The notes: generated by a model from the letters alone, not told the origin. Numbered from the stretch's first letter, positions 16,263-24,168 are shown. The stretch: 64,000 nt of DNA from Kitasatospora aureofaciens (GCF_001188955.3 NZ_JPRF03000016.1:62001-126000), one strand, 5' to 3'. Program-made: numbers and translations.

Positions 16263-16754
16263 TCAGAAGCCGGAGACGTGGGTGGTGACGATCCGGACCC
16301 GTCCGTCGACGGCCGCCTCCAGCGCCGCCCTGAGCCGGGCCGAACGGGCCGGGCCCAGCAGTTCCATCGCCTCCTGCGTCGACGCCCAGCGGTGGGTGTC
16401 CAGCTCGCCGGCCGGCACGGTCACCGGGGTACCGTCCGGGACGGTGCCGAAGTCGAACATGAAGTGCTGGGCGGGGTGGTCGAGTTCGGCCGAGGCGTGG
16501 GTCCAGGAGATGGCCAGCAGGTCCCCGGCCTCCTTGACGATGCCGGTCTCCTCCTCCAACTCCCGCACGGCGCACTCGACCGGGCCCTCGCCGAGGTCGA
16601 TCGTCCCGCCCGGGAACTGCCAGTGCTCGCGGTACCCGGCCTTCACAATCAGGATCCGGCCGGACTCGTCGCGCAGCAGGCAGCCCGCCGCCGCGTAGAT
16701 CCGGGGCAGGGACGCCAGCCACTCCTCGCGGGATCTCAAGGGCTCAGCCGTCAC
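16263..16754 (-). CDS. Nudix hydrolase
   Basis: A 163-residue Nudix-fold pyrophosphohydrolase. The Nudix box is intact: GGTIDLGEG, then CAVRELEEETGI, giving the GX5EX7REUXEEXGU pattern around residues 49-71. It is preceded by AAGCLLRDESGRILIVKAGYREHWQFPGG. The C-terminal strand reads WASTQEAMELL. Substrates of such small Nudix enzymes include oxidised nucleotides, NDP-sugars and NADH, and the subtype cannot be set from sequence. The ATG at 16754 faces a block of helically phased repeats upstream. Confidence 0.9.
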   Translation of the reverse strand: MTAEPLRSREEWLASLPRIYAAAGCLLRDESGRILIVKAGYREHWQFPGGTIDLGEGPVECAVRELEEETGIVKEAGDLLAISWTHASAELDHPAQHFMFDFGTVPDGTPVTVPAGELDTHRWASTQEAMELLGPARSARLRAALEAAVDGRVRIVTTHVSGF

Positions 16755-16802
16755 GGTGTTCCTCCAAGGGCAGGGGGCGGTTCAGTCGCCCCCACTCTGC
16801 CA

Positions 16803-16924
16803 TCGCCGTCCGGACGCCATCGGACGCCATCGGACGCCGCTTGGACGTCGTCGGATGCGGCTTGGATGTCGTCGGATGCGGCGTGGATGTCGTCGGACGC
16901 CGCCGGATGCCGCGGGATGCCGTC
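16803..16924. repeat. Tandem degenerate repeats, 10-11/21-bp period
   Basis: After two 10-mers (ATCGGACGCC) come three 21-nt units at 16839-16859, 16860-16880 and 16881-16901. Units 1 and 2 differ at one base. Each unit itself divides into two similar 10-11-nt halves (TTGGACGTCG / TCGGATGCGG). More diverged copies follow to about 16924. The region lies between a Nudix gene and a STAS gene. All three frames on the minus strand stay open through it, so a coding role cannot be excluded. Confidence 0.7.
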
Positions 16925-16979
16925 GGGGTCGGCGCCGCCGGGACCGATGAGTCGGGGCCCGCGCGACGGTCCAATCCGC

Positions 16980-17315
16980 ATGGAGAACGTTGCGGCCGAA
17001 GCCGTACTGACCTGTGACCTGGGCGCGCTGACCGCCCCCGACCTGGCCGTCGTCGACGCCCTCGCCCGGCTGCGGCTGGCCGCCGGACGGCACCGGGTGG
17101 GCGTGGTGCTGCTGAACGCGAGCGGCCCGCTGCGGGAACTGCTCGCGTTCAGCGGGCTCGCGGCACTGCTGCCGGGAGCGGGCGATCCGCCGGACGCCGT
17201 GGAACTGCCCTGGCCGGCCGCCCTACTCGGCGGGGAGCCGGTCCGGGAGGCCGAACAGCGGGAAGAGCACGTCGGTGTCCAGGAAGTTGGTGAGCCCGGT
17301 GATCCGGCCCTCTGA
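16980..17315 (+). CDS. STAS-domain-like protein (anti-sigma antagonist-like)
   Basis: A 111-residue protein from ATG 16980. Residues 8-85 match a minimal STAS core: LTCDLGALTAPDLAVVDALARLRLAAGRHRVGVVLLNASGPLRELLAFSGLAALLP. The phosphorylatable DSxG region of true anti-anti-sigma factors is replaced by NASGPL, so partner switching by phosphorylation is doubtful. The last 31 codons overlap the 3' end of the convergent ECF sigma gene by 93 nt, so that tail is constrained by the opposite strand and looks acidic and disordered. The pairing with this ECF sigma subtype is one I associate with streptomycetes. Confidence 0.65.
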   Translation: MENVAAEAVLTCDLGALTAPDLAVVDALARLRLAAGRHRVGVVLLNASGPLRELLAFSGLAALLPGAGDPPDAVELPWPAALLGGEPVREAEQREEHVGVQEVGEPGDPAL

Positions 17316-18200
17316 CACCTCCAGCACCACCAGCGCCCACGGCTCGTGCCCGCCGTCCGGGCTCGGCCGGTACTGGGCCAGCGCCGGGCCGCCGTTGGCC
17401 GTCACCGGGAGCAGCCGGGAGCCCCGGCAGCCCTGCCCCGGGCCCAGCATCCACGCCCGGATCTCCTCCTGGCCCTGCAGCCACATCGAGAACGGCGGCA
17501 TGTTGAGCGTGACGTCCTCGTGCAGCAGCGCGGCCAGGCCGTCCATGTCGTACGCCTCGAAGGCGCGGACGTAGCGGTCCAGCAGCGCCCGGTGCGCGTC
17601 GTCCAGCGCGGGGGCCGGGCGGGCGGCCGAGGCGTCGGCGGCGAGCACCGAGCGTGCCCGCTGCAGCGCGCTGTTGACCGACGCGACGGTGACGCCGAGC
17701 AGTTCGGCCACCTCGGCGGCCTTCCAGCCGAGCACCTCGCGCAGGATCAGCACGGCCCGCTGCCGGGGCGCGAGGCGCTGCAGCACGGCGACGAAGGCCA
17801 GCTTCACCGACTCGCGCTGGGCGGCCACCTCGGCCGGGTCCCCCGTCTCGGGGAGCACCCGCCCGTCCGGTGCGGGGCCGATCCACGTGACCTCGGGGAG
17901 CTGGGTGGCGCTCGCGGTGGCCACCGTCACCGGCCCGGCGAGGTCCATCGGACGGGCGCGGCCCTTGCGGCCGTTGAGCGCGTCCAGGCAGACGTTGGTG
18001 GCTATTCGGTACAGCCAGGAGCGCAGCGCGGCCCGCCCCTCGAAGCCCTTGTGCCCGCGCCAGGCCCGGACCATGGTCTCCTGCACCGCGTCCTCGGCCT
18101 CGAAGACCGAGCCCAGCATCCGGTAGCAGTAGCCGGTGAGTTCGGTGCGGTACCGCTCCAACTGGAGCTCGACCGGCTCCTCCGTGATCACGTCGGTCAT
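17223..18200 (-). CDS. ECF sigma factor with C-terminal NTF2/SnoaL-like domain
   Basis: A 325-residue sigma factor of the long, self-regulated ECF type (SigG/SigJ- or TIGR02960-like). Region 2 is LTGYCYRMLGSVFEAEDAVQETMVRAWRG and RSWLYRIATNVCLDAL. Region 4 is LAPRQRAVLILREVLGWKAAEVAELLGVTVASVNSALQRAR. The last 130 residues (VRAFEAYDMDGLAALLHEDVTLNMPPFSMWLQG and onward) form an NTF2/SnoaL-like domain that takes the place of an anti-sigma factor by controlling the sigma domains in cis. ATG 18200 lies about 40 nt from an ECF-like promoter. The STAS-like gene overlaps its 3' end. Confidence 0.9.
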   Translation of the reverse strand: MTDVITEEPVELQLERYRTELTGYCYRMLGSVFEAEDAVQETMVRAWRGHKGFEGRAALRSWLYRIATNVCLDALNGRKGRARPMDLAGPVTVATASATQLPEVTWIGPAPDGRVLPETGDPAEVAAQRESVKLAFVAVLQRLAPRQRAVLILREVLGWKAAEVAELLGVTVASVNSALQRARSVLAADASAARPAPALDDAHRALLDRYVRAFEAYDMDGLAALLHEDVTLNMPPFSMWLQGQEEIRAWMLGPGQGCRGSRLLPVTANGGPALAQYRPSPDGGHEPWALVVLEVSEGRITGLTNFLDTDVLFPLFGLPDRLPAE

Positions 18201-18239
18201 GGCGCGCCCCCCGTCGTACTGCCGTGTGCTGGCTTACGG

Positions 18240-18267
18240 GACGACGGTAGCGCAGCCCACTGACAAC
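18240..18267 (-). promoter_or_regulatory. Possible ECF-type promoter upstream of the sigma gene
   Basis: Read on the minus strand, GTTGTCA is followed after about 14-16 nt by CGTCGTC. The pattern is like the TGTCA/CGTC promoters recognised by several actinobacterial ECF factors with C-terminal domains. It would allow autoregulation. Inferred from pattern only. Confidence 0.35.
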
Positions 18268-18433
18268 TCTTTCCGGGGCCAACGGGAAGGCTCCCTGAGC
18301 ACACGTCAGGGGCGGACGCCGGGTCGGTGGCGTCCGCCCCTGACGGCCCCGCAGGCGGGAGTTCGAAGACGGCCCCGGGGGCCCTCCGGGGAGCTCCGGG
18401 GCCCTCCGAGGACCTCCGGGGGGCGGCCGCCGG

Positions 18434-18703
18434 TCAGTGGGCGGAGTGCTTCTCCGCACCACGGTGCCGGTGTCCCTTGAGCTCCCCCTGGACCGGTGGG
18501 GCGGCGTGCACCCCCGGGGGCGTGACATCGCGCCCGATGTGGCGGAAGGTGTCGCCGTTGGCGTGCCCGGCCTCGGCGGTCACCGCGCCGGGCCGCGGCT
18601 TCGGCCCGAGCCGGCTCGGTGTGGTCGCCATGCCCCGGCGGTCCAACAGGTCCAGGGTGCCCTGGCGGAACTTGGCGGTGCTGCCCGCTGCGTGCTTGGT
18701 CAC
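18434..18703 (-). CDS. Small basic protein, unknown function
   Basis: An 89-residue protein starting at GTG 18703 with an excellent AAGGGAGG 7-8 nt upstream. It is basic and His/Lys-rich at both ends (MTKHAAGSTAKFRQG; KGHRHRGAEKHSAH) and has a short hydrophilic middle. No transmembrane helix, cysteine pair or recognised domain is seen. The region downstream (18360-18420) repeats CTCCGGGG steps. The strong ribosome-binding site and typical codon use make it likely real. Confidence 0.6.
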   Translation of the reverse strand: MTKHAAGSTAKFRQGTLDLLDRRGMATTPSRLGPKPRPGAVTAEAGHANGDTFRHIGRDVTPPGVHAAPPVQGELKGHRHRGAEKHSAH

Positions 18704-18820
18704 GTCGACCTCCCTTCGGCGGCCACGGCCGGACGGGTGCCGGCCGGAGGGACCGCATGGGCGTTATGTCGGGATTTTACCCGGGTCACGGGCCGGTGCC
18801 ACCGCGGAGGCAGGGCGTGC

Positions 18821-19087
18821 TCAGCCCATGACCTCGTGGACGAAGCACCAGCGCCAGTCCTCCCCCGGCTCGTACGAGCGGATCACCGGGTGGGAGGTGT
18901 CGTGGAAGTGCGCGGTGGCGTGCCGCTGCGGCGAGAAGTCGCAGCAGCCGATGTGGCCGCAGTCCAGGCAGATCCGCAGGTGCACCCAGTCCCGACGGCC
19001 CTGGGCCAGGCAGTCGGCGCAGCCGTCGACGGGTGCGAGGGGATCGATGTCCCGGGGTGCCACGGCGAGGTCTTCGCAGGCGCTCAT
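18821..19087 (-). CDS. UBP-type zinc-finger protein
   Basis: An 88-residue protein that is almost entirely a ubiquitin-hydrolase-type (UBP) zinc finger. The ligands are in order Cys-x2-Cys (CADC), Cys-x2-Cys (CLDCGHIGCC), and His residues in RHATAHFHDTSHPV, ending with DWRWCFVHEV. In eukaryotes the fold binds ubiquitin C-termini. Stand-alone bacterial copies are frequent in actinobacteria and their partner is unknown. The start is the ATG at 19087. Confidence 0.85.
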   Translation of the reverse strand: MSACEDLAVAPRDIDPLAPVDGCADCLAQGRRDWVHLRICLDCGHIGCCDFSPQRHATAHFHDTSHPVIRSYEPGEDWRWCFVHEVMG

Positions 19088-19124
19088 GCTCGAAGGCTAT
19101 GACGGCCCGGGCGGGGCCGCCGCT

Positions 19125-20054
19125 TCAGGACGCGCCGGGGGTGGGCGGCGCGGCGGGGGTGGGCGGCGCGGCGGGGGTGGGGATGGGGGGCGTACCGGGC
19201 GAAGTGGCCGGTGCGGCACCCGGGGCCGTCCAACTGGCCAGGAGGGCCAACTTCTGGGCGGTGGGCGAGTCCGGCGGGGCGGTGTAGACGACCAGCATCT
19301 GGTCCGGCGAGCCGTTGACGGTCAGGGTCTCGTAGCCGAACTCCAGCTCGCCGACCAGCGGGTGCCGGAGCAGCTTCACGCCGCTGGTCTTCTCCCGCAC
19401 CAGGTGATCCGCCCACAACCGGCGGAACTCCTCGCTGCGCAGAGACAGTTCGCCCACCAGCGCGGCCAGGGCCGGGTCGTCGGGGTGCAGTCCGGCGTCC
19501 CGGCGCAGCTGGGCGACGGTCTCCGCGGCGACGGCGTCCCACTGGGGGTAGAAGTCGCGGGCGGCGGGGTCGAGGAAGGCGTCCCGGGCCTGGTTGGGGG
19601 GCGAGCCCGCGGTGGCGCCCGCGCGGTCGGAGAAACCGTTCACCGCGTCGCCCAGCGCGTTCCAGGCCAGGACGTCCATCCGGCGTCCCAGCACGAAGGC
19701 CGGCACCCCGGTCATCAGGTCCAGCAGCAACCGCGTCCCCGGGCGGACCCGCCGGTCCCCGCGGGCCCGGCCGGCCGGGGCCTTCGGCGGGCGGTTCAGC
19801 GAGCGCAGGTGCGCCGCCTCCACCTCGTCCAGCCGCAGCACCCGGGCCACCGCGCCCAGCACCGCGTCCGAGGCGCTGCCGCCGCGGCCCTGCTCCAGCC
19901 GGATGTAGTAGTCCACGCTCACCCCGGCGAGCTGCGCGACCTCCTCCCGGCGCAGGCCCTGCACCCGGCGACGGCCGTGCGCGGGCAGGCCCACCTCCTC
20001 CGGCTGGATCCGGGCCCGGCGCGAGCGGAGGAAGTCCCCCAGGGTGTTCTCCAT
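19125..20054 (-). CDS. XRE/MmyB-like transcriptional regulator
   Basis: A 309-residue regulator. The N-terminal helix-turn-helix (residues 8-70: GDFLRSRRARIQPEEVG, VQGLRREEVAQLAGVSVDYYIRLEQGR) is the form seen in MmyB-like proteins. Residues 100-280 are the PAS-like ligand domain (RRMDVLAWNALGDAV, RDFYPQWDAVAAETVAQLRRDAG, FRRLWADHLVREKTSGVKLLRHPLVGELEFGYETL). The C-terminus carries PTPAAPP tandem repeats. The gene diverges from an SDR oxidoreductase across a 36-bp perfect palindrome. MmyB-like regulators are known to sit next to SDR genes in actinomycetes, where they probably sense a lipid-like ligand. Confidence 0.9.
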   Translation of the reverse strand: MENTLGDFLRSRRARIQPEEVGLPAHGRRRVQGLRREEVAQLAGVSVDYYIRLEQGRGGSASDAVLGAVARVLRLDEVEAAHLRSLNRPPKAPAGRARGDRRVRPGTRLLLDLMTGVPAFVLGRRMDVLAWNALGDAVNGFSDRAGATAGSPPNQARDAFLDPAARDFYPQWDAVAAETVAQLRRDAGLHPDDPALAALVGELSLRSEEFRRLWADHLVREKTSGVKLLRHPLVGELEFGYETLTVNGSPDQMLVVYTAPPDSPTAQKLALLASWTAPGAAPATSPGTPPIPTPAAPPTPAAPPTPGAS

Positions 20055-20103
20055 GCCAGGCAGGGTAGCTCCGGGCGGGCGGCGCGAGGGTGGTACTGCC
20101 TTT

Positions 20104-20139
20104 CCCGGGATGCCCGTTCCCGGGAACGGGCATCCCGGG
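20104..20139. promoter_or_regulatory. 36-bp perfect palindrome, likely operator of the MmyB/SDR pair
   Basis: CCCGGGATGCCCGTTCCC (20104-20121) and its exact reverse complement (20122-20139) meet without a spacer. Two direct repeats of GTGAGGGGTTCC follow at 20139-20165. The palindrome lies 50 bp from the regulator start and 112 bp from the SDR start. Confidence 0.6.
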
Positions 20140-20250
20140 TGAGGGGTTCCCGGGTGAGGGGTTCCGGGGAAGGACGTGGCCCTGGGTGGGCGCGCGGCAC
20201 CGGCGCAGAGTGGTCGACGTCAGCCCGCCGACCCGGCCCAGGAGTCCCCG

Positions 20251-21012
20251 ATGAGCTACCCCGCCCTCGCCACCCGCACCGCCGTCGTCACCGGAGCCGC
20301 CAGCGGCATGGGCGCCGCCACCGCCCGGCTGCTCGCCGCCAACGGCGCCCGGGTCGCCCTGCTCGCCCGCCGCACCGACCGGATCGAGGCGCTCGTCGCC
20401 GAGATCGCCGCGGCGGGCGGGCAGGCCCTCGCCGTCACCGCCGACATCACCGATCAGGACTCGGTCGACGCCGCCGCCGCGGCCGTCCACGACGCGTACG
20501 GGCCGGTCGACCTGGTGGTCAACAACGCCGGGGTGATGCTGCCCAACCCGCTCGCCGACGGCCGGATCGACGAGTGGACCCGGATGATCGACACCAACCT
20601 CACCGGCGCCCTGCGGGTCATCCGCGCCTTCACCGCCGACCTCACCGCGGCCGCCGCCGACGGCCGCACGGCCGACCTGGTCAACGTCTCCTCCATCGGC
20701 GCGCACGTCGTCTTCCCCGACTACGCGGTGTACGGCGCCACCAAGGCCGCGCTCACCCAGCTGTCCACCGCCCTGCGCGCCGAACTCGGCCCGCGCGACG
20801 TCCGGGTCAGCGCCGTCGAGCCCGGCCTGACCGACACCGAACTCGGCGGCCACATCGACAACCCCGCACTGCGGGAGCAGCTCGGCGGGATGTTCGCGGC
20901 CATCCCGGCGCTCACGGCGGAGGACGTCGCGGATCTCATCGCCTACACCGTCAGCCGCCCCCGGCACGTCAACCTGCGCCACCAGGTGGTGCTGCCGACC
21001 CGGCAGGCGTGA
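20251..21012 (+). CDS. Short-chain dehydrogenase/reductase
   Basis: A 253-residue classical SDR. The cofactor motif TGAASGMGA (TGxxxGxG) lies at 15-23, followed by NNAGV. The catalytic Ser is in VNVSSIG and the YxxxK pair in VYGATKAAL. An Arg at the end of the second strand (LLARRTDR) suggests NADP(H). GGAG lies upstream of ATG 20251; a longer in-frame start would overlap the promoter. It is controlled in all likelihood by the divergent MmyB-like regulator. The substrate, probably an alcohol or ketone, is unknown. Confidence 0.92.
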   Translation: MSYPALATRTAVVTGAASGMGAATARLLAANGARVALLARRTDRIEALVAEIAAAGGQALAVTADITDQDSVDAAAAAVHDAYGPVDLVVNNAGVMLPNPLADGRIDEWTRMIDTNLTGALRVIRAFTADLTAAAADGRTADLVNVSSIGAHVVFPDYAVYGATKAALTQLSTALRAELGPRDVRVSAVEPGLTDTELGGHIDNPALREQLGGMFAAIPALTAEDVADLIAYTVSRPRHVNLRHQVVLPTRQA

Positions 21013-21039
21013 CGGACGGACGCAGATCCCGCTCCGGGT

Positions 21040-21071
21040 CCACGGGTGGCATGGGAGCATGCCACCCGTGG
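21040..21071 (+). promoter_or_regulatory. Hairpin enclosing the Shine-Dalgarno and start codon
   Basis: CCACGGGTGGCAT (21040-21052) pairs perfectly with ATGCCACCCGTGG (21059-21071). The 6-nt loop GGGAGC holds the ribosome-binding site, and the start codon of the next gene is the first base triplet of the right arm. It may be the SDR terminator, a translation control element, or both. Confidence 0.55.
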
Positions 21072-24000
21072 CGATCGTGACGGGGAGAACGAACGGCGAC
21101 ACCGACGGGGGCGGCAGTACGGCCCCTGCGCGGCGGCCGGACACCAGCGGGGGCATACCCGGGCAGCCGGGCGACGGCAGGGGCAAAGGCGCCCCCGGGC
21201 AGCCGGGCGGTGAGCGGCGGCGGGCCCGACCGCTGTCCGACGGCGGCCGGATACGGCAGCCCGTCGCCCTGATCCGGCTGCTCACCGGCCTGCTCGCGAT
21301 CGCGCTCACCCTGCTGCTCGCGGACTACGCCCGGGCCACCACCGGGGGCTTCGCCGCCGACGTCGCCGAGGCCGGCGCACTGGTGCCGCGGCCGCTGGCG
21401 AGCCTGGCCGGCGGACTCACCACCGCCGCCGTACTGCTGCTGCCCGTCGGACTCGCCGTCCGCCGCCTGCTCGGACCGGACCGGCGGCGCGCCCTCCAAC
21501 AGGTCTCCGACGGACTGCTCGCCGCCGTCACCGCGTACGGCGCGACCCTCGCCCTGGACCTCTGGGCCGACGACCTCGCCCCGACCTCGCTGCTCACCAC
21601 CCTCACCCACCGGCTGCCCGGCGACGTGCTCGGGCACACCGAGCCGGTCTACGGCTATCTCGCACCCGTCCTCGCCTTCATGACCGCCTCCGGCAGCCGT
21701 GAACGGCGCCTGCCCTGGGCCGTCCTCGCCCTCTCCGGCCTCGCCGGACTGGCCGGCGGGTACGCCACCCCCACCGCGCTGCTGCTCGGCCTGCTGATCG
21801 GCTGGACCGGCGCCCACGGCACCCTGTACGCCGTCGGCACCCCGGACCCGCGGCCGAGGCCCGGGGACGTCCTGCGTGCCCTGCGGGACAGCGGGCTGCG
21901 GCCGGTCGAGGCCGTCCCCGCCGGACCGGACCGCTACCGGGTCCGGCAGGCCGAGGAACGGCCCGACCTCGACGTCCAGCTCCTCGACCGGCAGGCCGTC
22001 ACCGCCGCCGCCGTCGGCCGCGCCTGGCGCCGCCTGCGCCTGCGCACCGCCCCCCACCCCCGCGCACTTCGCTCACCGCGCACCGGGCTGGAGCACGAGG
22101 CCCTGGTCACCTACGCGGCCCTCGCCGCAGGCGTGCGCACCCGCCGCATCGCCGCCACCGCGGGCCTCGGCCACGACACCGCCCTGATCGCGTACGAGCA
22201 CCTGGCCGGGCGCACCCTGGACCAGCTCGACGACGCGGAGATCACCGACGAGCTCCTCACCGACGCCTGGAGCCAGCTCGCCCTGCTCCAGCGCCGCGAG
22301 ATCGCCCACCGCGCCCTCGTCCCGTCGTCCCTGCTGGTCGACGACAGCGGCGCGGTCCACCTGGTCGACTTCGCGGACGGCGACATCGCGGCGAGCGAAC
22401 TCGTCCTGCGCTGCGACATCGTCCAGCTCCTCACCACCCTCGCCCTCCGCGCCGGCGCCGCCCGCTCCGTCCGCACCGCCACCGACGTCCTCGGCCCCGA
22501 CCCCCTGGGCGCCGCCCTGCCCCTGCTCCAGCCGATAGCCCTCGCCCGCACCACCCGCCAGGCACTCAAGCGCGGCCAGGGCGGGGAGTCGGACGCGCGG
22601 GCGCTGGGGGTCGGCCCGGAGGAGGCGCCCGGCGGCGCGCGCCCGACCGGGCGGCACACGGCCCCGCTCCTGCTCACGGGCGCGGCCGGCACCACTGTCC
22701 CGGCGGCCGATGTCCCTGCGACCGATGCCCCGGCGACCGATGCCCCGGCGGCCGATGTCCCTGCGACCGGAGTCCGGCCGGGGCACGGCGACGCGCCGTC
22801 GGCGGCCGGGACGGCCCACCCGGCGGGCGCGGCTTCGAGCACCGACCCGACCGGAGCGCGCTCCCGGCACTCCGACACCGGCGCGCCCACGACGATCGGC
22901 ACACCCGCCGACCGGGCCGATCCCGCAGCTGCCGGGCCGACCGCAGGAGGAGACGGCGGCACGGGCAGCGCCCCGTCCATCGCCGGGGAGCAGCCGCAGG
23001 TGCCCCGCGCCGAACGGTCGGCCAGGTCCGGCGACATCCCTGAAGCCCCGGACCAGGCCCCCGACGAGGCCGACCCGACCGGCGGGTTGCTGGAGGAGAT
23101 CCGGGCGGAGGTACTGCGCGGTCGGCCGGAGGTGGTGGGGCGGCCGGTGCGGCTGGAGCGGTTGCGGCCGCGGACGCTGCTGGCCGTGGTGGGCGGGGTG
23201 GTGGCCGGCTGGCTGCTGATCCCGCAGTTCTTCGCGGCCGAGGACAACCCGGTCGCTGCCCTGGCCGACGCCGATCCGTGGTGGCTGGCGCTGGCGCTGG
23301 TGGCGGCGGGACTGAGTCATGTGGCGGCCGGGATGGGGTTCGTCGGCTTCGTCCCGGAGCGGCTGAACTTCCGCAACGTGGTGCTGACACAGCTCGCCGG
23401 GGCGTTCGTGAAGCTGGTGTCGCCCGGGGGTGTCGGCGGGATCGCGCTGAACACCCGGCTGTTGCAGCAGGCGAACGTCCCGACCGCGAAGGCGCTGTCC
23501 AGCGTCGGGGTGGGGCAGGTGATCGGGCTGGTGCTGCACCTGCTCCAGCTGGGGGCCTTCGTCTACCTGGTGGACGCGCAGCCGGGCGGTTCGGAGCTGG
23601 AGGCACTGCCCGCCGTGGTCGTCGGGCTGGTGGTGGCCGCGGTGCTGCTGGCGGTGGTGTGGTCGATCCCGCCGGCCCGGCGGTGGCTGGCGGCGCGGCT
23701 GCGACCGCTGACCGCCGAGGTGCTGCCGCGACTGCTGGACCTGCTGCGCAACCCCGGGCGGCTGGCGGTGGGGGTGGCCGGGCAGCTGCTCGTGTCGCTC
23801 TGTCTGATTGCCTGTCTGTACTGCTGCGCCCTGGCGATCGGCCGGGAGCCGTCCTTCGCCTCGGTGGCGGTGGTGTTCCTGGTGGGCAACGCGGCGGGCA
23901 ATGCCGCGCCGACCCCGGGCGGGGCCGGCGCGGTGGACGGGGCGCTGGTGTTCGGGCTGCAGCAGACCGCGTCGATGGAGGAAGGCGGTGCGGTGGCGGC

Positions 24001-24091
24001 GGTGGCGCTCTTCCGGCTGCTGACGCTGATCCTGCCGGTGCTGCCGGGCTGGGCGGCGATGACCTGGCTGCAGCGCCGCAAGGCGCTGTAA
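21059..24091 (+). CDS. Membrane protein fusing a degenerate kinase-like domain to an LPG-synthase/flippase-like domain
   Basis: A 1010-residue protein with five zones. Residues 1-65 are disordered. Residues 70-265 hold five or six transmembrane helices. Residues about 285-500 are a protein-kinase-like fold: GLEHEALVTY (helix-C-like Glu near 344), AHRALVPSSLLVDD in place of HRDxxxxN, and VDFADGD in place of DFG. The catalytic Asp is missing, so it is a pseudokinase or atypical kinase. Residues about 505-675 are a Pro/Ala/Thr linker with PATDAP/PAADVP repeats. Residues about 680-1005 are a lysylphosphatidylglycerol-synthase-TM (UPF0104) flippase-like domain containing LVSPGGVGGIALNTRLL. It may move or modify an envelope lipid. 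The start codon sits in a hairpin; GTG 21068 is an alternative. Confidence 0.82.
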   Translation: MPPVAIVTGRTNGDTDGGGSTAPARRPDTSGGIPGQPGDGRGKGAPGQPGGERRRARPLSDGGRIRQPVALIRLLTGLLAIALTLLLADYARATTGGFAADVAEAGALVPRPLASLAGGLTTAAVLLLPVGLAVRRLLGPDRRRALQQVSDGLLAAVTAYGATLALDLWADDLAPTSLLTTLTHRLPGDVLGHTEPVYGYLAPVLAFMTASGSRERRLPWAVLALSGLAGLAGGYATPTALLLGLLIGWTGAHGTLYAVGTPDPRPRPGDVLRALRDSGLRPVEAVPAGPDRYRVRQAEERPDLDVQLLDRQAVTAAAVGRAWRRLRLRTAPHPRALRSPRTGLEHEALVTYAALAAGVRTRRIAATAGLGHDTALIAYEHLAGRTLDQLDDAEITDELLTDAWSQLALLQRREIAHRALVPSSLLVDDSGAVHLVDFADGDIAASELVLRCDIVQLLTTLALRAGAARSVRTATDVLGPDPLGAALPLLQPIALARTTRQALKRGQGGESDARALGVGPEEAPGGARPTGRHTAPLLLTGAAGTTVPAADVPATDAPATDAPAADVPATGVRPGHGDAPSAAGTAHPAGAASSTDPTGARSRHSDTGAPTTIGTPADRADPAAAGPTAGGDGGTGSAPSIAGEQPQVPRAERSARSGDIPEAPDQAPDEADPTGGLLEEIRAEVLRGRPEVVGRPVRLERLRPRTLLAVVGGVVAGWLLIPQFFAAEDNPVAALADADPWWLALALVAAGLSHVAAGMGFVGFVPERLNFRNVVLTQLAGAFVKLVSPGGVGGIALNTRLLQQANVPTAKALSSVGVGQVIGLVLHLLQLGAFVYLVDAQPGGSELEALPAVVVGLVVAAVLLAVVWSIPPARRWLAARLRPLTAEVLPRLLDLLRNPGRLAVGVAGQLLVSLCLIACLYCCALAIGREPSFASVAVVFLVGNAAGNAAPTPGGAGAVDGALVFGLQQTASMEEGGAVAAVALFRLLTLILPVLPGWAAMTWLQRRKAL

Positions 24092-24093
24092 AG

Positions 24094-24148
24094 GTGTGTG
24101 GCTGTGGAGCCGTGTGGCTGTGTGGCTGTGGAGCCGTGTAGCTGTGGG
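24094..24148. repeat. Direct repeats after the flippase fusion gene
   Basis: GTGTGGCTGTGGAGCC occurs twice with a 24-bp period, followed by a diverged third copy. It is a short low-complexity stretch between convergent genes; a slippage product is the simplest view. Confidence 0.6.
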
Positions 24149-24168
24149 GAGGCTGGGGGCCGGGCGGC

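Noticed and set aside
16751..16981. Heptad-repeat protein encoded on the minus strand upstream of the Nudix gene
   Set aside because: The repeat is open in all frames because its period is a multiple of three; no ribosome-binding site is seen and third-position bias is not distinctive, so it is kept as a DNA repeat.
24108..24140. Riboswitch or small RNA in the GTGTGGCTG repeats
   Set aside because: The stretch is a simple direct repeat with no stable fold or known aptamer consensus, between convergent gene ends.
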